A stretch of DNA of 64,000 nt, taken from contig CAZGRP010000016.1 of the NCBI GenBank assembly GCA_964527995.1, forward strand, positions 1-64,000, read 5' to 3'. This DNA comes from CAZGRP01 sp964527995. Lineage in GTDB: Bacteria > Zhuqueibacterota > Zhuqueibacteria > Oceanimicrobiales > CAZGRP01. Positions 33,953 through 42,047 of this stretch are shown piece by piece. The translations under genes and the position numbers were made by a program. How positions within the stretch are numbered: the first letter of the stretch is position 1; each line of letters begins with the position of its first letter. Below the pieces are notes generated by a model that saw only the letters and a program-made list of their open reading frames with translations, ran no database searches and was not told the DNA's origin.

Positions 33953-35593
33953 TCAGCGACGCAAATAGCGGACCTTGAACGTCGGCCGGCGGGCCGCCAG
34001 CTTCAAGAAGACGTCTAGCGGCACCACTTCGAACTCCGGGCCGAGCTGGTCGAGGATCCCTTTGACTCTTTGAATGTCGCTGCTTTCGCGAACATGCATG
34101 ACCAGAAAGTACGGCCGCTTCGGATTGAGCTGGGCCAATTCCTGGAGATCGGCCACCGCCTCCTCTGCAGGGCGCGTCGGCGACAGGTAGTAGTCGTAGG
34201 AAAGGAAAGGCCTGCCGTCTCGGAGGTCGAAGGTGTGGGCCGGGCCATAGCCGTTGATGAAGCCGATGGCGTCTGGCATGCCGCGGTAATAGGCGTCCAC
34301 TACTTGTTTGGGAAGATCGATATTGCCCATGTAGCGGTTCCCTTCCGAGTAGTCCATGGTCTCGAAAACCTGAAGGTCGAGCTGTTGCATCAGCTCACGG
34401 GCCTTGACAATGAGTTTGGGAAGGGAGTCCGGTGGGACGGCTTTCGGGTACATGTATCCAGGTCCAGAGAGGGCGCCGATAAAATAGTCGTTCGGAGTCG
34501 CCATGTCGTAGAAGTACTGCAGCATAGCCGGAGCCAGCCAGACCCAATTCATCGTCACTTCCCAGCTATAGGGGATCTGGCCGCGGCCGGGTTTGAGCCA
34601 GGCCCCGATGCCCAGTCCATCCGTCTGAATGCAGGTGATATACACCTTCTCTCGAACCGGGACCGCCGTTTCGGGCCGAACGTTGTGGTTGTTTTTGAAG
34701 CGGTACCCAGGGGTGGTGGGAATCTGGGTGTTGAAGCTCATGTTCGGGAGGGTGTTCAAACCTTCGATCCGCAGGGCATGCTGGGAGGCCAGGGTCGCGA
34801 ACTGTGCTTCGGTGTCTTTGGCATAGGAATGCCACCCCATCACCAGCGCCATAGGATTCAATTCACCAAAGAGCCGGTCGGCCAACCGGTATTCCAGGGT
34901 GTCTTTCGGGTCGCACGACAGATCGGTGAAGAAGGCCTTCTGGTAGATGCCGAAATCGGCGATGCCGGGCTGCATGCGTTTGCCGCCGACGCCGCCAAGA
35001 TAGATGATGAAATCATGGTTGGTGCGCCGCCAGTAGCGCTCGTAAGCCCAGCGGTAGATCTCGTAATCGCTTTGACCTTCAAATCTTCCGCGGAAATCTG
35101 CCACTTTCTTGAGTCCGAAGCTCTCGACCAGAGGGATGAGGCCTTCGTCGACGACCACGGCGCGCTCCAGCCCCGCGACTGTGAAAGCGATAATGAGAGA
35201 GGTGCGGACATTCTTGTCCCACACCACATAGCCCTTCACCCGTTTGCGAAAAGTCGCCAGCGCTTCACGCGCCGAAGTCAACTCAGTGAAGACAAAACGG
35301 TGCCGATCGCTGTAGTACTCGAAAAGTGCCTGGGTAAAGGTATAGGGCCAATCTTCGGGATACACAAAATAGAGGCGTGGCGCTCCCTGGTTGGCGAGCC
35401 CTTGCAGGCTGATCAGCAACGCCTGGGTGGGCAGATCGCCGTCGATGTCCCAGTTCTGTGAGAGACGCATCCAGTACGCCGGGCGTGACTCGCCGCCGGA
35501 CGCACGTGAATTGCCGGTTGCTGCTATCGCCAGGGAGGGGAGGAGCAAGGCGAACAAAATGAGTCGGGACAAGATGGCTCGCGGCTGTGTCAT
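33953..35593 (-). CDS. GxGYxYP-family putative glycoside hydrolase, exported
   Basis: 546 residues with a signal peptide (LILFALLLPSLAIAATG). The C-terminal part carries the family signature GPGYMYP (about residues 378-384), and the N-terminal half matches the associated domain (LLISLQGLANQGAPRLYFVY, YVVWDKNVRTSLIIAFTVAG). The family is predicted, mostly from fold comparison and context, to act on carbohydrates; I know of no firm biochemical assignment. It ends 61 bases upstream of the GT2 gene at 33891, so a role in degrading or remodelling an exopolysaccharide is a fair inference. GAGGAG precedes ATG 35593. Confidence 0.86.
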   Translation of the reverse strand: MTQPRAILSRLILFALLLPSLAIAATGNSRASGGESRPAYWMRLSQNWDIDGDLPTQALLISLQGLANQGAPRLYFVYPEDWPYTFTQALFEYYSDRHRFVFTELTSAREALATFRKRVKGYVVWDKNVRTSLIIAFTVAGLERAVVVDEGLIPLVESFGLKKVADFRGRFEGQSDYEIYRWAYERYWRRTNHDFIIYLGGVGGKRMQPGIADFGIYQKAFFTDLSCDPKDTLEYRLADRLFGELNPMALVMGWHSYAKDTEAQFATLASQHALRIEGLNTLPNMSFNTQIPTTPGYRFKNNHNVRPETAVPVREKVYITCIQTDGLGIGAWLKPGRGQIPYSWEVTMNWVWLAPAMLQYFYDMATPNDYFIGALSGPGYMYPKAVPPDSLPKLIVKARELMQQLDLQVFETMDYSEGNRYMGNIDLPKQVVDAYYRGMPDAIGFINGYGPAHTFDLRDGRPFLSYDYYLSPTRPAEEAVADLQELAQLNPKRPYFLVMHVRESSDIQRVKGILDQLGPEFEVVPLDVFLKLAARRPTFKVRYLRR

Positions 35594-35646
35594 AGGTGGT
35601 AACTCCTCTTTTTGCGTTCTGTTCTGAAGACCATGTCGACATCGAT

Positions 35647-36213
35647 TCAGTCGCCGCCGCCCTTTCGGGCCCCCGCTCTCGTGTATACGAATACCAGCGG
35701 CGGTCCCGTCTTCCTCGACGATCGCTTCTCCGTAACCGTCAAGGTTTGGCCGTCGCCAGAAATGCGGAACTCTCGCTCGATGGTGATCGGAGTTTCTCCT
35801 TGTGAGGTCTCCAGGGTGTAGCGTGACTGCAGCCGGAGCACTCTGCCTGTGTTACCCCAATTTGCAACCACCTCACGTACAGCCTCTCTCGGCACGTAGA
35901 CGGCGAGGTGGACCTGCTCCATCCATTTGCCAGGCCGAATCGGCAGGCGATTCTCTGCGCCCCCAGTGACGACCGTCATCGAATCACGTTGCGAGTACCG
36001 CCCTGCCTTCCATGTCTTGATAAACGTGATCGTGTTGCCGCGTTCGCGGATTTCTAAGGTTACGGCTCTCCATGGATCGACGTCCGAGCTTCTCTGGCGG
36101 TCCAGCTTCCAGGTGCCGCTGAGGGGCGATTGCGCCCGTAGGCCCGGAGTCAGAAGCAGCAGAAAGGTGATAGCCAGCCAGACGGATGCTGTTTCTTGGG
36201 TGTGTCTGCTCAT
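35647..36213 (-). CDS. Small secreted protein of unknown function, lipocalin-like strand pattern
   Basis: 188 residues. Signal peptide (SVWLAITFLLLLTPGLRAQ), then SPLSGTWKLDRQRSSDVDPW and a run of short beta-strands (VTLEIRERGNTITFIKTWKA, VLRLQSRYTLE, ITIEREFRISGDGQTLTVTE). The SGTWKLD opening and alternating strands suggest a small beta-barrel or lipocalin-like fold. No enzymatic motif is seen. AGGAAGATCCC precedes ATG 36213; the longer upstream frame lacks a signal sequence at its start and is rejected. Lies 53 bases upstream of the GxGYxYP gene and may be cotranscribed with it. Confidence 0.75.
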   Translation of the reverse strand: MSRHTQETASVWLAITFLLLLTPGLRAQSPLSGTWKLDRQRSSDVDPWRAVTLEIRERGNTITFIKTWKAGRYSQRDSMTVVTGGAENRLPIRPGKWMEQVHLAVYVPREAVREVVANWGNTGRVLRLQSRYTLETSQGETPITIEREFRISGDGQTLTVTEKRSSRKTGPPLVFVYTRAGARKGGGD

Positions 36214-36441
36214 GGGATCTTCCTCTCGCATAGTGGTGAAGACGAAACTACGATGGCTCACGGTACAGGTGAGTCGGCTCCTGGTCTGCTGGAGCGGGAT
36301 CATGCGCGACCGATAAGATAAGGCCGCCATCCCAATCAGGCAAGAGGAATCTTGGAAATCCGAGGCTGGAAGTTGGTGGTTCGTCTGCGGTGGTGCTCGG
36401 GACCAGCGTCGGCGCCTTTCACGCTGGCCGATCCGGAAACC

Positions 36442-36473
36442 AAAAAGCCGGAGCAACTGCCGCTCCGGCTTTT
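36442..36473. terminator. Bidirectional intrinsic terminator
   Basis: A perfect 9-bp stem AGCCGGAGC (36446-36454) and GCTCCGGCT (36462-36470) with a seven-base loop, flanked by five A on the left and four T on the right. On the minus strand it would end the receiver-like gene at 36528 and shield the downstream secreted-protein gene. Confidence 0.85.
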
Positions 36474-36527
36474 CGGTCCCAAAAAGGAAGGAGGAAGGTA
36501 GTCATGAAAGTTCGAAGCGGGACCCGA

Positions 36528-36731
36528 CTACACTTCGATGAAGTAGTTGCCGTTCCCGTCTTCTTGGATCGTTCCCGAGCAAAGAATGTAGTCGGGGTGT
36601 TTCGTGCGCAGCAGTTCAATTGCCTTGTCGGCACTGTGCGCGTGATGGATCTTGAACTTGTCCGTATCGATGATCTGTTCGAGGGCCGCTCCTGATCCCT
36701 CCGCGCTGCCAACCAGGAGGATTTTTTTCAC
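36528..36731 (-). CDS. Short degenerate receiver-domain (CheY-like) protein
   Basis: 67 residues from GTG 36731: VKKILLVGSAEGSGAALEQI and a following FKIHHAHSADKAIELL, PDYILCSG stretch. This tracks the first half of a CheY fold (strand 1, helix 1, strand 2, helix 2, strand 3), but the acidic pair after strand 1 is GS, the phospho-acceptor Asp after strand 3 is replaced (ILCSG), and the protein stops soon after. It cannot be phosphorylated in the normal way. GGGGA lies four bases before the GTG; an upstream TTG at 36779 (83 residues) is possible but has poor spacing. A near-consensus sigma-54 promoter lies upstream and a strong terminator downstream, so it is an independent transcript rather than a random frame. 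Confidence 0.65.
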   Translation of the reverse strand: MKKILLVGSAEGSGAALEQIIDTDKFKIHHAHSADKAIELLRTKHPDYILCSGTIQEDGNGNYFIEV

Positions 36732-36816
36732 CGAGTCCCCGATTCTGGTGAGGTGCTGTTCGTGCGTGATGGGTGTCAAATCCTTACCAAAGAACCGCTC
36801 CGTGAGGATAGCGCTT

Positions 36817-36833
36817 TGCGAAACCCGTGCCAG
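36817..36833 (-). promoter_or_regulatory. Sigma-54 (-24/-12) promoter, near-consensus
   Basis: Minus strand reads CTGGCACGGGTTTCGCA. Against the consensus YTGGCACGRNNNTTGCW only one position differs (TTGC is TCGC). The invariant GG and GC doublets are at the right spacing. Transcription would start near 36806 and read into the receiver-like gene. Confidence 0.6.
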
Positions 36834-37046
36834 TCGCCGAGCCGAGAGGTTTTGATCACTAAGTGATTGATTTCTTGAATGCCACTCCTAGAGGCGCAAA
36901 CCTTTGTATATGAATTCTTGTGGATCACCCTGTTCCATGTTGAAACAAATGTTCGATATCCATACGTTACATTTCGCAGCAACCCGCGAGTGGGGGCGAA
37001 GGCCTGCGCGCCTCTAAAAGTCGCCCGCTGGTGGTCCAAAAAGGGG
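36834..37046. other. A/T-rich spacer upstream of larA with long-range inverted repeat
   Basis: This spacer is A/T-richer than the rest of the window. TAGAGGCGC (36889-36897) and its complement GCGCCTCTA (37008-37016) face each other across about 110 bases, and AAATGT/ACATTT arms lie between them (about 36945-36975). No coding potential seen; regulatory or recombination function is not established. Confidence 0.45.
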
Positions 37047-37075
37047 TTGACTTTCAACGAGAAAGACTCTACCTT
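37047..37075 (+). promoter_or_regulatory. Sigma-70-type promoter of the larA-like gene
   Basis: TTGACT (37047-37052), 17-bp spacer, TACCTT (37070-37075). Predicted transcript start near 37082, about 20 bases before the ATG, leaving room for the TTGGAG ribosome site. Confidence 0.6.
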
Positions 37076-37101
37076 TAGCGGTGTAAGTCATTGGAGCCAA
37101 A

Positions 37102-38385
37102 ATGCTTGTGACCCTCGCCTATGGTCATGACTCGACGCAGTTAGAGATTCCTGACTCACACCCTGTGCGCGAATTGCGGCTGCGGCAGGCCCCTCCGGAG
37201 GTTCCGGCAACGGAGGCGATTCGTGCCGCTCTGGAATCGCCGATCGCAGCCAAACCGATGGCAGAAATCTTCCGCCGGGGTGAGCGCACGGTGATCATCG
37301 TCCCCGATGGCACGCGGCAGGCGCAGACGCCCACTTACCTGCCCGTTCTGCTGGATCGCCTCAACGAACTTGGTATTTCCGATACTGATATCCGCATCGT
37401 CATTGCCACCGGCAGTCATCGCGTGCCGGAGCCGGCTGAGTTCCCGCTTCTGGTTGGCGAGGAGGCTGCTGCTCGTGTCAAGATCCTGGCCCATGACTGC
37501 CGCGACGACTCTTCCCTCGTCTATCTCGGCGACACCGTCTTCGGAACGCCTGTGTGGCTGAACCGAACCGTCGTGCAGGGCGAGCGCCTGGTCGTCACCG
37601 GGACCATCATTCACCACTACTTCGCGGGCTATGGCGGGGGTCCCAAGATGATCCTCCCGGGTTGCGCCGGTTATGAGACGATCCGTACCAACCACGCCCG
37701 CACGATTTCCGTCGAGAACGGGGGCGTGCACCCGAGATGCGAATTGGGCGTAATCGATGGAAACCCTGTCCAGGAGGATCTCCGGGACGCCATGAAGTTC
37801 GTGTCCGTGGACTGGTTGCTGCACACGATTCTGAATCCCTCAGGAGAGATCGTCGGCGTCGTGGCCGGAGAGATGTTGTCGGCCCACGCCGCCGGCTGCC
37901 GCCAGGTCGATGCTCTTTATTGCATCCCTCTGCAGGAACAGGCGGACATTGTCGTGGCCAGTTGTGGCGGCTTCCCGAAGGATGTCAATTTCGTCCAGGC
38001 CCACAAAAGCTTGCACAACGCCTTTCGTGCCGTCAAGCCGGGTGGCTCGCTGATCTTGTTCGCCGAATGCCGGAACGGCATCGGCTCCCCGACCTTCATG
38101 AAATGGTTCCGCTACCCAACACCGCAGGCCATGGCCGAGGCCCTGGTGGAAAACTACGAGCTCAACGGCCACACTGCCCTGGCAACCTTGCAGAAGGCGC
38201 GGGCGGCCCACATCTTCCTGGTGAGCGACCTGGACCCGCAGGATGTACGCCGCATGGGGCTGCATCCGGCTCGCGACGCCGGCGAGGCGTGGTCCATGGC
38301 CACCGAGGGCCGATCCAGCGACGCCACCGTCGTCATCATTCCGCACGCTTCCCTGACCGTCCCACAACCGAAAGGGTCGCGATGA
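37102..38385 (+). CDS. larA: Nickel-dependent lactate racemase family protein (LarA-like)
   Basis: 427 residues. LarA interconverts D- and L-lactate (relatives act on other 2-hydroxyacids) using a nickel-pincer nucleotide bound to a Lys. Corresponding landmarks are visible: PDGTRQAQTP (Arg), IATGSHR (His), the HHYFAGYGGGPKMILPG block with catalytic His and cofactor Lys, NHARTIS (His), and AHKSLHNAFRAVKPGG (Lys). The pincer needs LarB, LarC and LarE for its synthesis; none is in this window. TTGGAG lies before the ATG and a good promoter at 37047. The stop overlaps the NlpC/P60 start (ATGA). The exact substrate is uncertain because this superfamily has many subgroups. Confidence 0.85.
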   Translation: MLVTLAYGHDSTQLEIPDSHPVRELRLRQAPPEVPATEAIRAALESPIAAKPMAEIFRRGERTVIIVPDGTRQAQTPTYLPVLLDRLNELGISDTDIRIVIATGSHRVPEPAEFPLLVGEEAAARVKILAHDCRDDSSLVYLGDTVFGTPVWLNRTVVQGERLVVTGTIIHHYFAGYGGGPKMILPGCAGYETIRTNHARTISVENGGVHPRCELGVIDGNPVQEDLRDAMKFVSVDWLLHTILNPSGEIVGVVAGEMLSAHAAGCRQVDALYCIPLQEQADIVVASCGGFPKDVNFVQAHKSLHNAFRAVKPGGSLILFAECRNGIGSPTFMKWFRYPTPQAMAEALVENYELNGHTALATLQKARAAHIFLVSDLDPQDVRRMGLHPARDAGEAWSMATEGRSSDATVVIIPHASLTVPQPKGSR

Positions 38386-38930
38386 GGCTACTATGGATTG
38401 GTGGGGTTCTGAGCGTGGTCATCATCTCCACCGGCTGCTCCGGGCTGGTTACCATCTATCGTGGCTCGACTGACGCGGCGGAGGTGAGCAAGGAGATCAA
38501 CCGCGTGGAAGTGCCGGCGAGCGATCGTTCCGAGCTGAGGCGTCTGGCCGATGAGATCCGCCTCTTCCTGGGGACGCCCTATCGTTGGGGTGGCACCACC
38601 CTGGAGGGTGTCGATTGCTCGGGACTGGTGCAGACCATCTACAAGCGCGTCTACGGCATTTCTTTGCCTCGCACGACGCGGCAGCAGTACGAGATCGGCG
38701 TCCCGCTGAAGGGATCTCGGCTGCGGCTCGGCGACCTGGTGTTCTTCAGGCTGTCCCGCAGAGGTGGGGTCTCCCACGTCGGCATCTACCTGGGGGAAGG
38801 AAAATTCGTCCACGCCAGCTCTACGCGAGGCGTGCTCATCTCGGACCTGCAGCAGAAGTACTACCGCCAGCATTTCGCCGGTGCCCGGCGCGTTCTACGA
38901 GTCCAACACAAGAGAGTGAGCGATGAGTGA
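38382..38930 (+). CDS. NlpC/P60 cell-wall endopeptidase, probable lipoprotein
   Basis: 182 residues. The N-terminus (LLWIGGVLSVVIISTGC) ends in a Cys compatible with lipidation, though the lipobox is not ideal. The NlpC/P60 domain has Cys79 in GVDCSGLV, His132 in SHVGIY and His144 in FVHAS, the papain-like catalytic triad, together with GTPYRWGGTT and GDLVFF. Predicted to cut D-gamma-glutamyl-meso-DAP bonds in peptidoglycan at the periplasmic face. Start overlaps larA (ATGA) and the end overlaps the next gene by eight bases, so this is an operon although the functions look unrelated. Confidence 0.93.
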   Translation: MRLLWIGGVLSVVIISTGCSGLVTIYRGSTDAAEVSKEINRVEVPASDRSELRRLADEIRLFLGTPYRWGGTTLEGVDCSGLVQTIYKRVYGISLPRTTRQQYEIGVPLKGSRLRLGDLVFFRLSRRGGVSHVGIYLGEGKFVHASSTRGVLISDLQQKYYRQHFAGARRVLRVQHKRVSDE

Positions 38931-40119
38931 GGCAAGAAAGCTGGACATTGACGGGATCCAGGCCTATCTGCGCGACAGCATGCTGGATGGGTGGCTGATC
39001 TACGACTTCTTCGGGTTGAACAAAGTAGCCCAGGTTCTGTTCGAGTTCGGCGATCATCTGCTGACACGACGGTGGTTCTACTGGATCCCGGCCAAGGGCT
39101 CGCCGACGTTGATCCTCCACTGGATCGAGAGAGACAATTTCCCTGCGGTCGAAGGCGAGAAGCGACTCTACTCCTCCTGGCAGGATCTTCTGGCCGCCCT
39201 GGGCGACCTTCTCACGGGAGCCGGCCGCATTGCCATGGAGTATTCCCCCGGCGCTGCGGTGCCGACGATCTCGTGGGTCGACGGTGGCACTCTGGAGGTC
39301 ATTCGTTCCATGGGTGTCGATGTGGCTACCTCAGCCAATCTGGTGCAGTACTTCTGGGCGCGGTGGACGCCAGAGCAGCTTCAGAGCCATATCCGTGCAG
39401 CCGAGCAGCTCGATCGGATCAAGGATGAAGGGTTCTCTTTGATACGGCAGCGGATCGAAGCCGGCGAGCCGGTGAATGAATACGATGTGCAACGCTACAT
39501 GGTGAAGCGCCTGGACGAAGCGGGATTGGTGACCATGGCCCCTCCCATGGTCTCAGTGAACCAGAATGCCTCCAACCCGCACTATGCGGCGAGTCCGGAG
39601 GTGCACGCACCTATCCAGAGGGGGGATTTTGTCCTGATCGACATCTGGGCCAAGGAGAAGACGCCGCAGGCAGTCTACGCGGACATCACCTGGAACGGCT
39701 ATGTGGGCACCGAAGTGCCGGAAAAGATCCGCCAGGTGTTCGACATCGTGGCCGCCGCCCGGGATCTGGCGGTCGAGTTCCTTCGGCAGGTCGCGCGCCG
39801 CGGCGAGACCACCCAGGGCTGGCGCGTGGATCAGGTGGTCCGGAGTTTTATTGCTGAAAAAGGGTATGGAGAGTACTTCATTCACCGCACAGGTCACAGC
39901 ATCGACACTGAGGACCACGGTAAGGGTGTCAACATCGACAGCCTGGAGACGCGGGACACCCGTGAAATTATCCCCGGACTTGGATTCTCCATCGAACCTG
40001 GGATTTACCTGCCGGAGTTTGGCGTTCGCTGTGAGATCAATGTCTACTACGATCAAGACGGACCTCAGGTCTACACGCGGTCCCAGGACCACGTGCTGGC
40101 CATCCTCGAGGAGTGTTGA
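38923..40119 (+). CDS. M24-family metallopeptidase (Xaa-Pro peptidase-like)
   Basis: 398 residues. A creatinase-type N-terminal domain (about 1-150) precedes the pita-bread catalytic domain. The metal ligands can be placed: Asp in DFVLIDIWAKEK, Asp in YADITWNGY, His in FIHRTGHSIDTEDHG, Glu in FSIEPGIYLPEFG and Glu in RCEINVYY. Aminopeptidase P or prolidase activity is the usual annotation; substrate specificity is open. The ATG at 38923 overlaps the NlpC/P60 gene by eight bases. Cytoplasmic, with no signal peptide. Confidence 0.9.
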   Translation: MSEARKLDIDGIQAYLRDSMLDGWLIYDFFGLNKVAQVLFEFGDHLLTRRWFYWIPAKGSPTLILHWIERDNFPAVEGEKRLYSSWQDLLAALGDLLTGAGRIAMEYSPGAAVPTISWVDGGTLEVIRSMGVDVATSANLVQYFWARWTPEQLQSHIRAAEQLDRIKDEGFSLIRQRIEAGEPVNEYDVQRYMVKRLDEAGLVTMAPPMVSVNQNASNPHYAASPEVHAPIQRGDFVLIDIWAKEKTPQAVYADITWNGYVGTEVPEKIRQVFDIVAAARDLAVEFLRQVARRGETTQGWRVDQVVRSFIAEKGYGEYFIHRTGHSIDTEDHGKGVNIDSLETRDTREIIPGLGFSIEPGIYLPEFGVRCEINVYYDQDGPQVYTRSQDHVLAILEEC

Positions 40120-40203
40120 TCGTCGCCTCCGGCCGTCGCATCGCCACGCCGGCAGTTGCGGCCGGTTTCGCCTGTTCTGAGCCACTGGATTCACAAGGCC
40201 GCC

Positions 40204-41625
40204 ATGGGAGTGAAACGAGGAAAAGAGCTCGAGCTTGAAATCGAGACACTTGCTTTCGGCGGGCGCGGTATCGCCCGACGAGACGGGTATGTTCTCTTTG
40301 TGGATGGTGCAATCCCAGGCCAGCGTGTGAAGGCGCGGGTCACCAGAAAAAAGCGGGGTTACGCCGAGGCGGTCGCCTTTGAGGTGATCAAGGAATCCGA
40401 GCTGGCCGTAGCGCCGACCTGCCCACACTTCGGCATCTGTGGCGGCTGCCGTCTGCAGAACCTGGACTACCAGGCTCAGCTACGCTTCAAGCGCGAGCAA
40501 GTGGTCGACAGCCTGCATCGCATCGCCGACATCCCCGAACCCCCGGTGGCCGAGGTACTCCCATCCGAAGACCGCCTGTTTTACCGCAACAAAATGGAAT
40601 TCTCCTTCGGCAGGCGTCGCTGGATCACGCGCGAAGAGGTTGCCTCGGGTGAGCTGGCGGCTGCCAAGGAGTTCGCCCTGGGGCTGCATGTGCGCGGCCG
40701 ATACGACCGGGTTCTCAATATCGACACCTGCTTTCTGCAGTCTGAACTGACGGCTGAGATTGTGCGCGAGGTGCGCCGGCTGACCTACGAGTCGGGTTTG
40801 GCGGCCTACAGCACGCAGGACCATACCGGATTCTGGCGCTTTCTGGTTCTGCGCGAAGGCAAGAACACGGGCGAGCTGATGGTCAACGTCGTCACTGCCG
40901 AGGAACCCTCCCACTACCAGGCCGTGGAGAAGTTGGGCAGCGCCGTGCGTGCCAGATTCCCGGAAATCACCACGCTCGTCCACACCGTGAACAGAACAAA
41001 AGCCCAGGTCGCCACCGGCGATCTGGAGCAGGTCCTTTGGGGATCGGGCTACATCCAGGAAAGGCTGGGCAAGTATTTCTTCCGCATCTCTGCCAATTCA
41101 TTCTTCCAGACCAACACTCGGGGTGCGGAACGCCTCTACGAGGTCGTGGCCCGCTTTGCGGACTTCAAGGGCTCGGAGACCGTGTACGACCTGTACTCGG
41201 GTGCCGGCACGATTTCGATCTACATTGCTGGCTCAGTGCAGAAAGTCATCGGGTTCGAAGTGGTGCCGTCCGCTATCCAGGATGCGGTCGTGAACTGCGC
41301 CCTCAACGCGGTAAAGAACTGCTATTTTGTCGAAGGTGACTTAAAGGACGAACTGGCTCAAGTACCCATCATTGTGGGTCGCTGGGGAGAGCCCAATGTC
41401 ATCATCATCGATCCACCCAGGGCTGGCATGCACCCAAAGGTGGTGCAGCGCCTGCTTCAGCTTTCTGCCGAGAAAATCATCTACGTGTCTTGCAACCCAA
41501 CCACCTTTGCCCGCGACGTAAAGGACCTCGAAGACGGCGGCTATCGACTTCAGCAGGTGCAGCCGGTCGACATGTTCCCCCACACGAGCCACATCGAGGT
41601 GGTGGGGTTGCTTGTGGCCTCATAG
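40204..41625 (+). CDS. rlmD: 23S rRNA (uracil-C5)-methyltransferase, RlmD/TrmA family
   Basis: 473 residues. It has an N-terminal TRAM domain (LELEIETLAFGGRGIARRDG), a [4Fe-4S] site with Cys73, Cys79 and Cys82 in CPHFGICGGCRLQ and a probable fourth ligand in IDTCFLQS. The Rossmann methyltransferase core shows VYDLYSGAGTISI, IIIDPPRAGM and the nucleophile motif VSCNPTTFARD. RlmD methylates U1939 of 23S rRNA; other paralogues act on U747 or tRNA U54, so the site is not certain. ATG 40204 is chosen as it sits directly at the TRAM start; an ATG at 40156 adds 16 unlikely residues. Confidence 0.9.
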   Translation: MGVKRGKELELEIETLAFGGRGIARRDGYVLFVDGAIPGQRVKARVTRKKRGYAEAVAFEVIKESELAVAPTCPHFGICGGCRLQNLDYQAQLRFKREQVVDSLHRIADIPEPPVAEVLPSEDRLFYRNKMEFSFGRRRWITREEVASGELAAAKEFALGLHVRGRYDRVLNIDTCFLQSELTAEIVREVRRLTYESGLAAYSTQDHTGFWRFLVLREGKNTGELMVNVVTAEEPSHYQAVEKLGSAVRARFPEITTLVHTVNRTKAQVATGDLEQVLWGSGYIQERLGKYFFRISANSFFQTNTRGAERLYEVVARFADFKGSETVYDLYSGAGTISIYIAGSVQKVIGFEVVPSAIQDAVVNCALNAVKNCYFVEGDLKDELAQVPIIVGRWGEPNVIIIDPPRAGMHPKVVQRLLQLSAEKIIYVSCNPTTFARDVKDLEDGGYRLQQVQPVDMFPHTSHIEVVGLLVAS

Positions 41626-42047
41626 GGCGCCTCCTCATTTTCGAGCCGGGTTGTACCGGACCTCGTGATGACCTGCGGCAGACTCCCCGCCCCATGCCGC
41701 AGACAAAGGCCCGAACGCAGGCGGGTGGCGTAGCGGGTCCGCGTAATTGCCGGTGCCGGCCATTACCGAGAAGTGTGCCATTCCTGTCGCCACTGCCCCT
41801 CTTGTCTATGAGAAATCCCAAAGTTGTTTTTCCTAAATCTAAGAAGCCGGGATCCGGAATGGGCTCGGCAGGGGCTTCATTTATGAGATCCAACGTTCGT
41901 GGAAACAGATGGATAGCTACCTTCCCGCGGGAGGTATTCAGTGGTGGGGAATTGGCACGCTTGTTGACTGTATCGGAGGGGTGTATGGCGACCCGGGAAG
42001 GACTGGGTGCACGTGGATAAAACGGTTCAAGTAAGAAAGAGGTTGAT
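41626..42047. other. Intergenic stretch upstream of alanine dehydrogenase with a weak sigma-54-like site
   Basis: 422 bases, no recognisable gene or known riboswitch. At 41952-41968 TTGGCACGCTTGTTGAC matches the -24 half of a sigma-54 promoter perfectly and keeps the spacing, but the -12 GC is GA. If used, transcription would start near 41980, about 70 bases before ald. No good sigma-70 alternative seen. Confidence 0.35.

Noticed and set aside
41490..42020. A 176-codon plus-strand frame overlapping the end of rlmD
   Set aside because: Overlaps rlmD by about 135 bases, Arg/Pro/Gly-rich, no ribosome site and no domain.
42020..42047. tRNA T-arm-like GGTTCAA words in spacers (also near 6070 and 8070)
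   Set aside because: No acceptor stem, D-arm or anticodon arm can be built around any of them.
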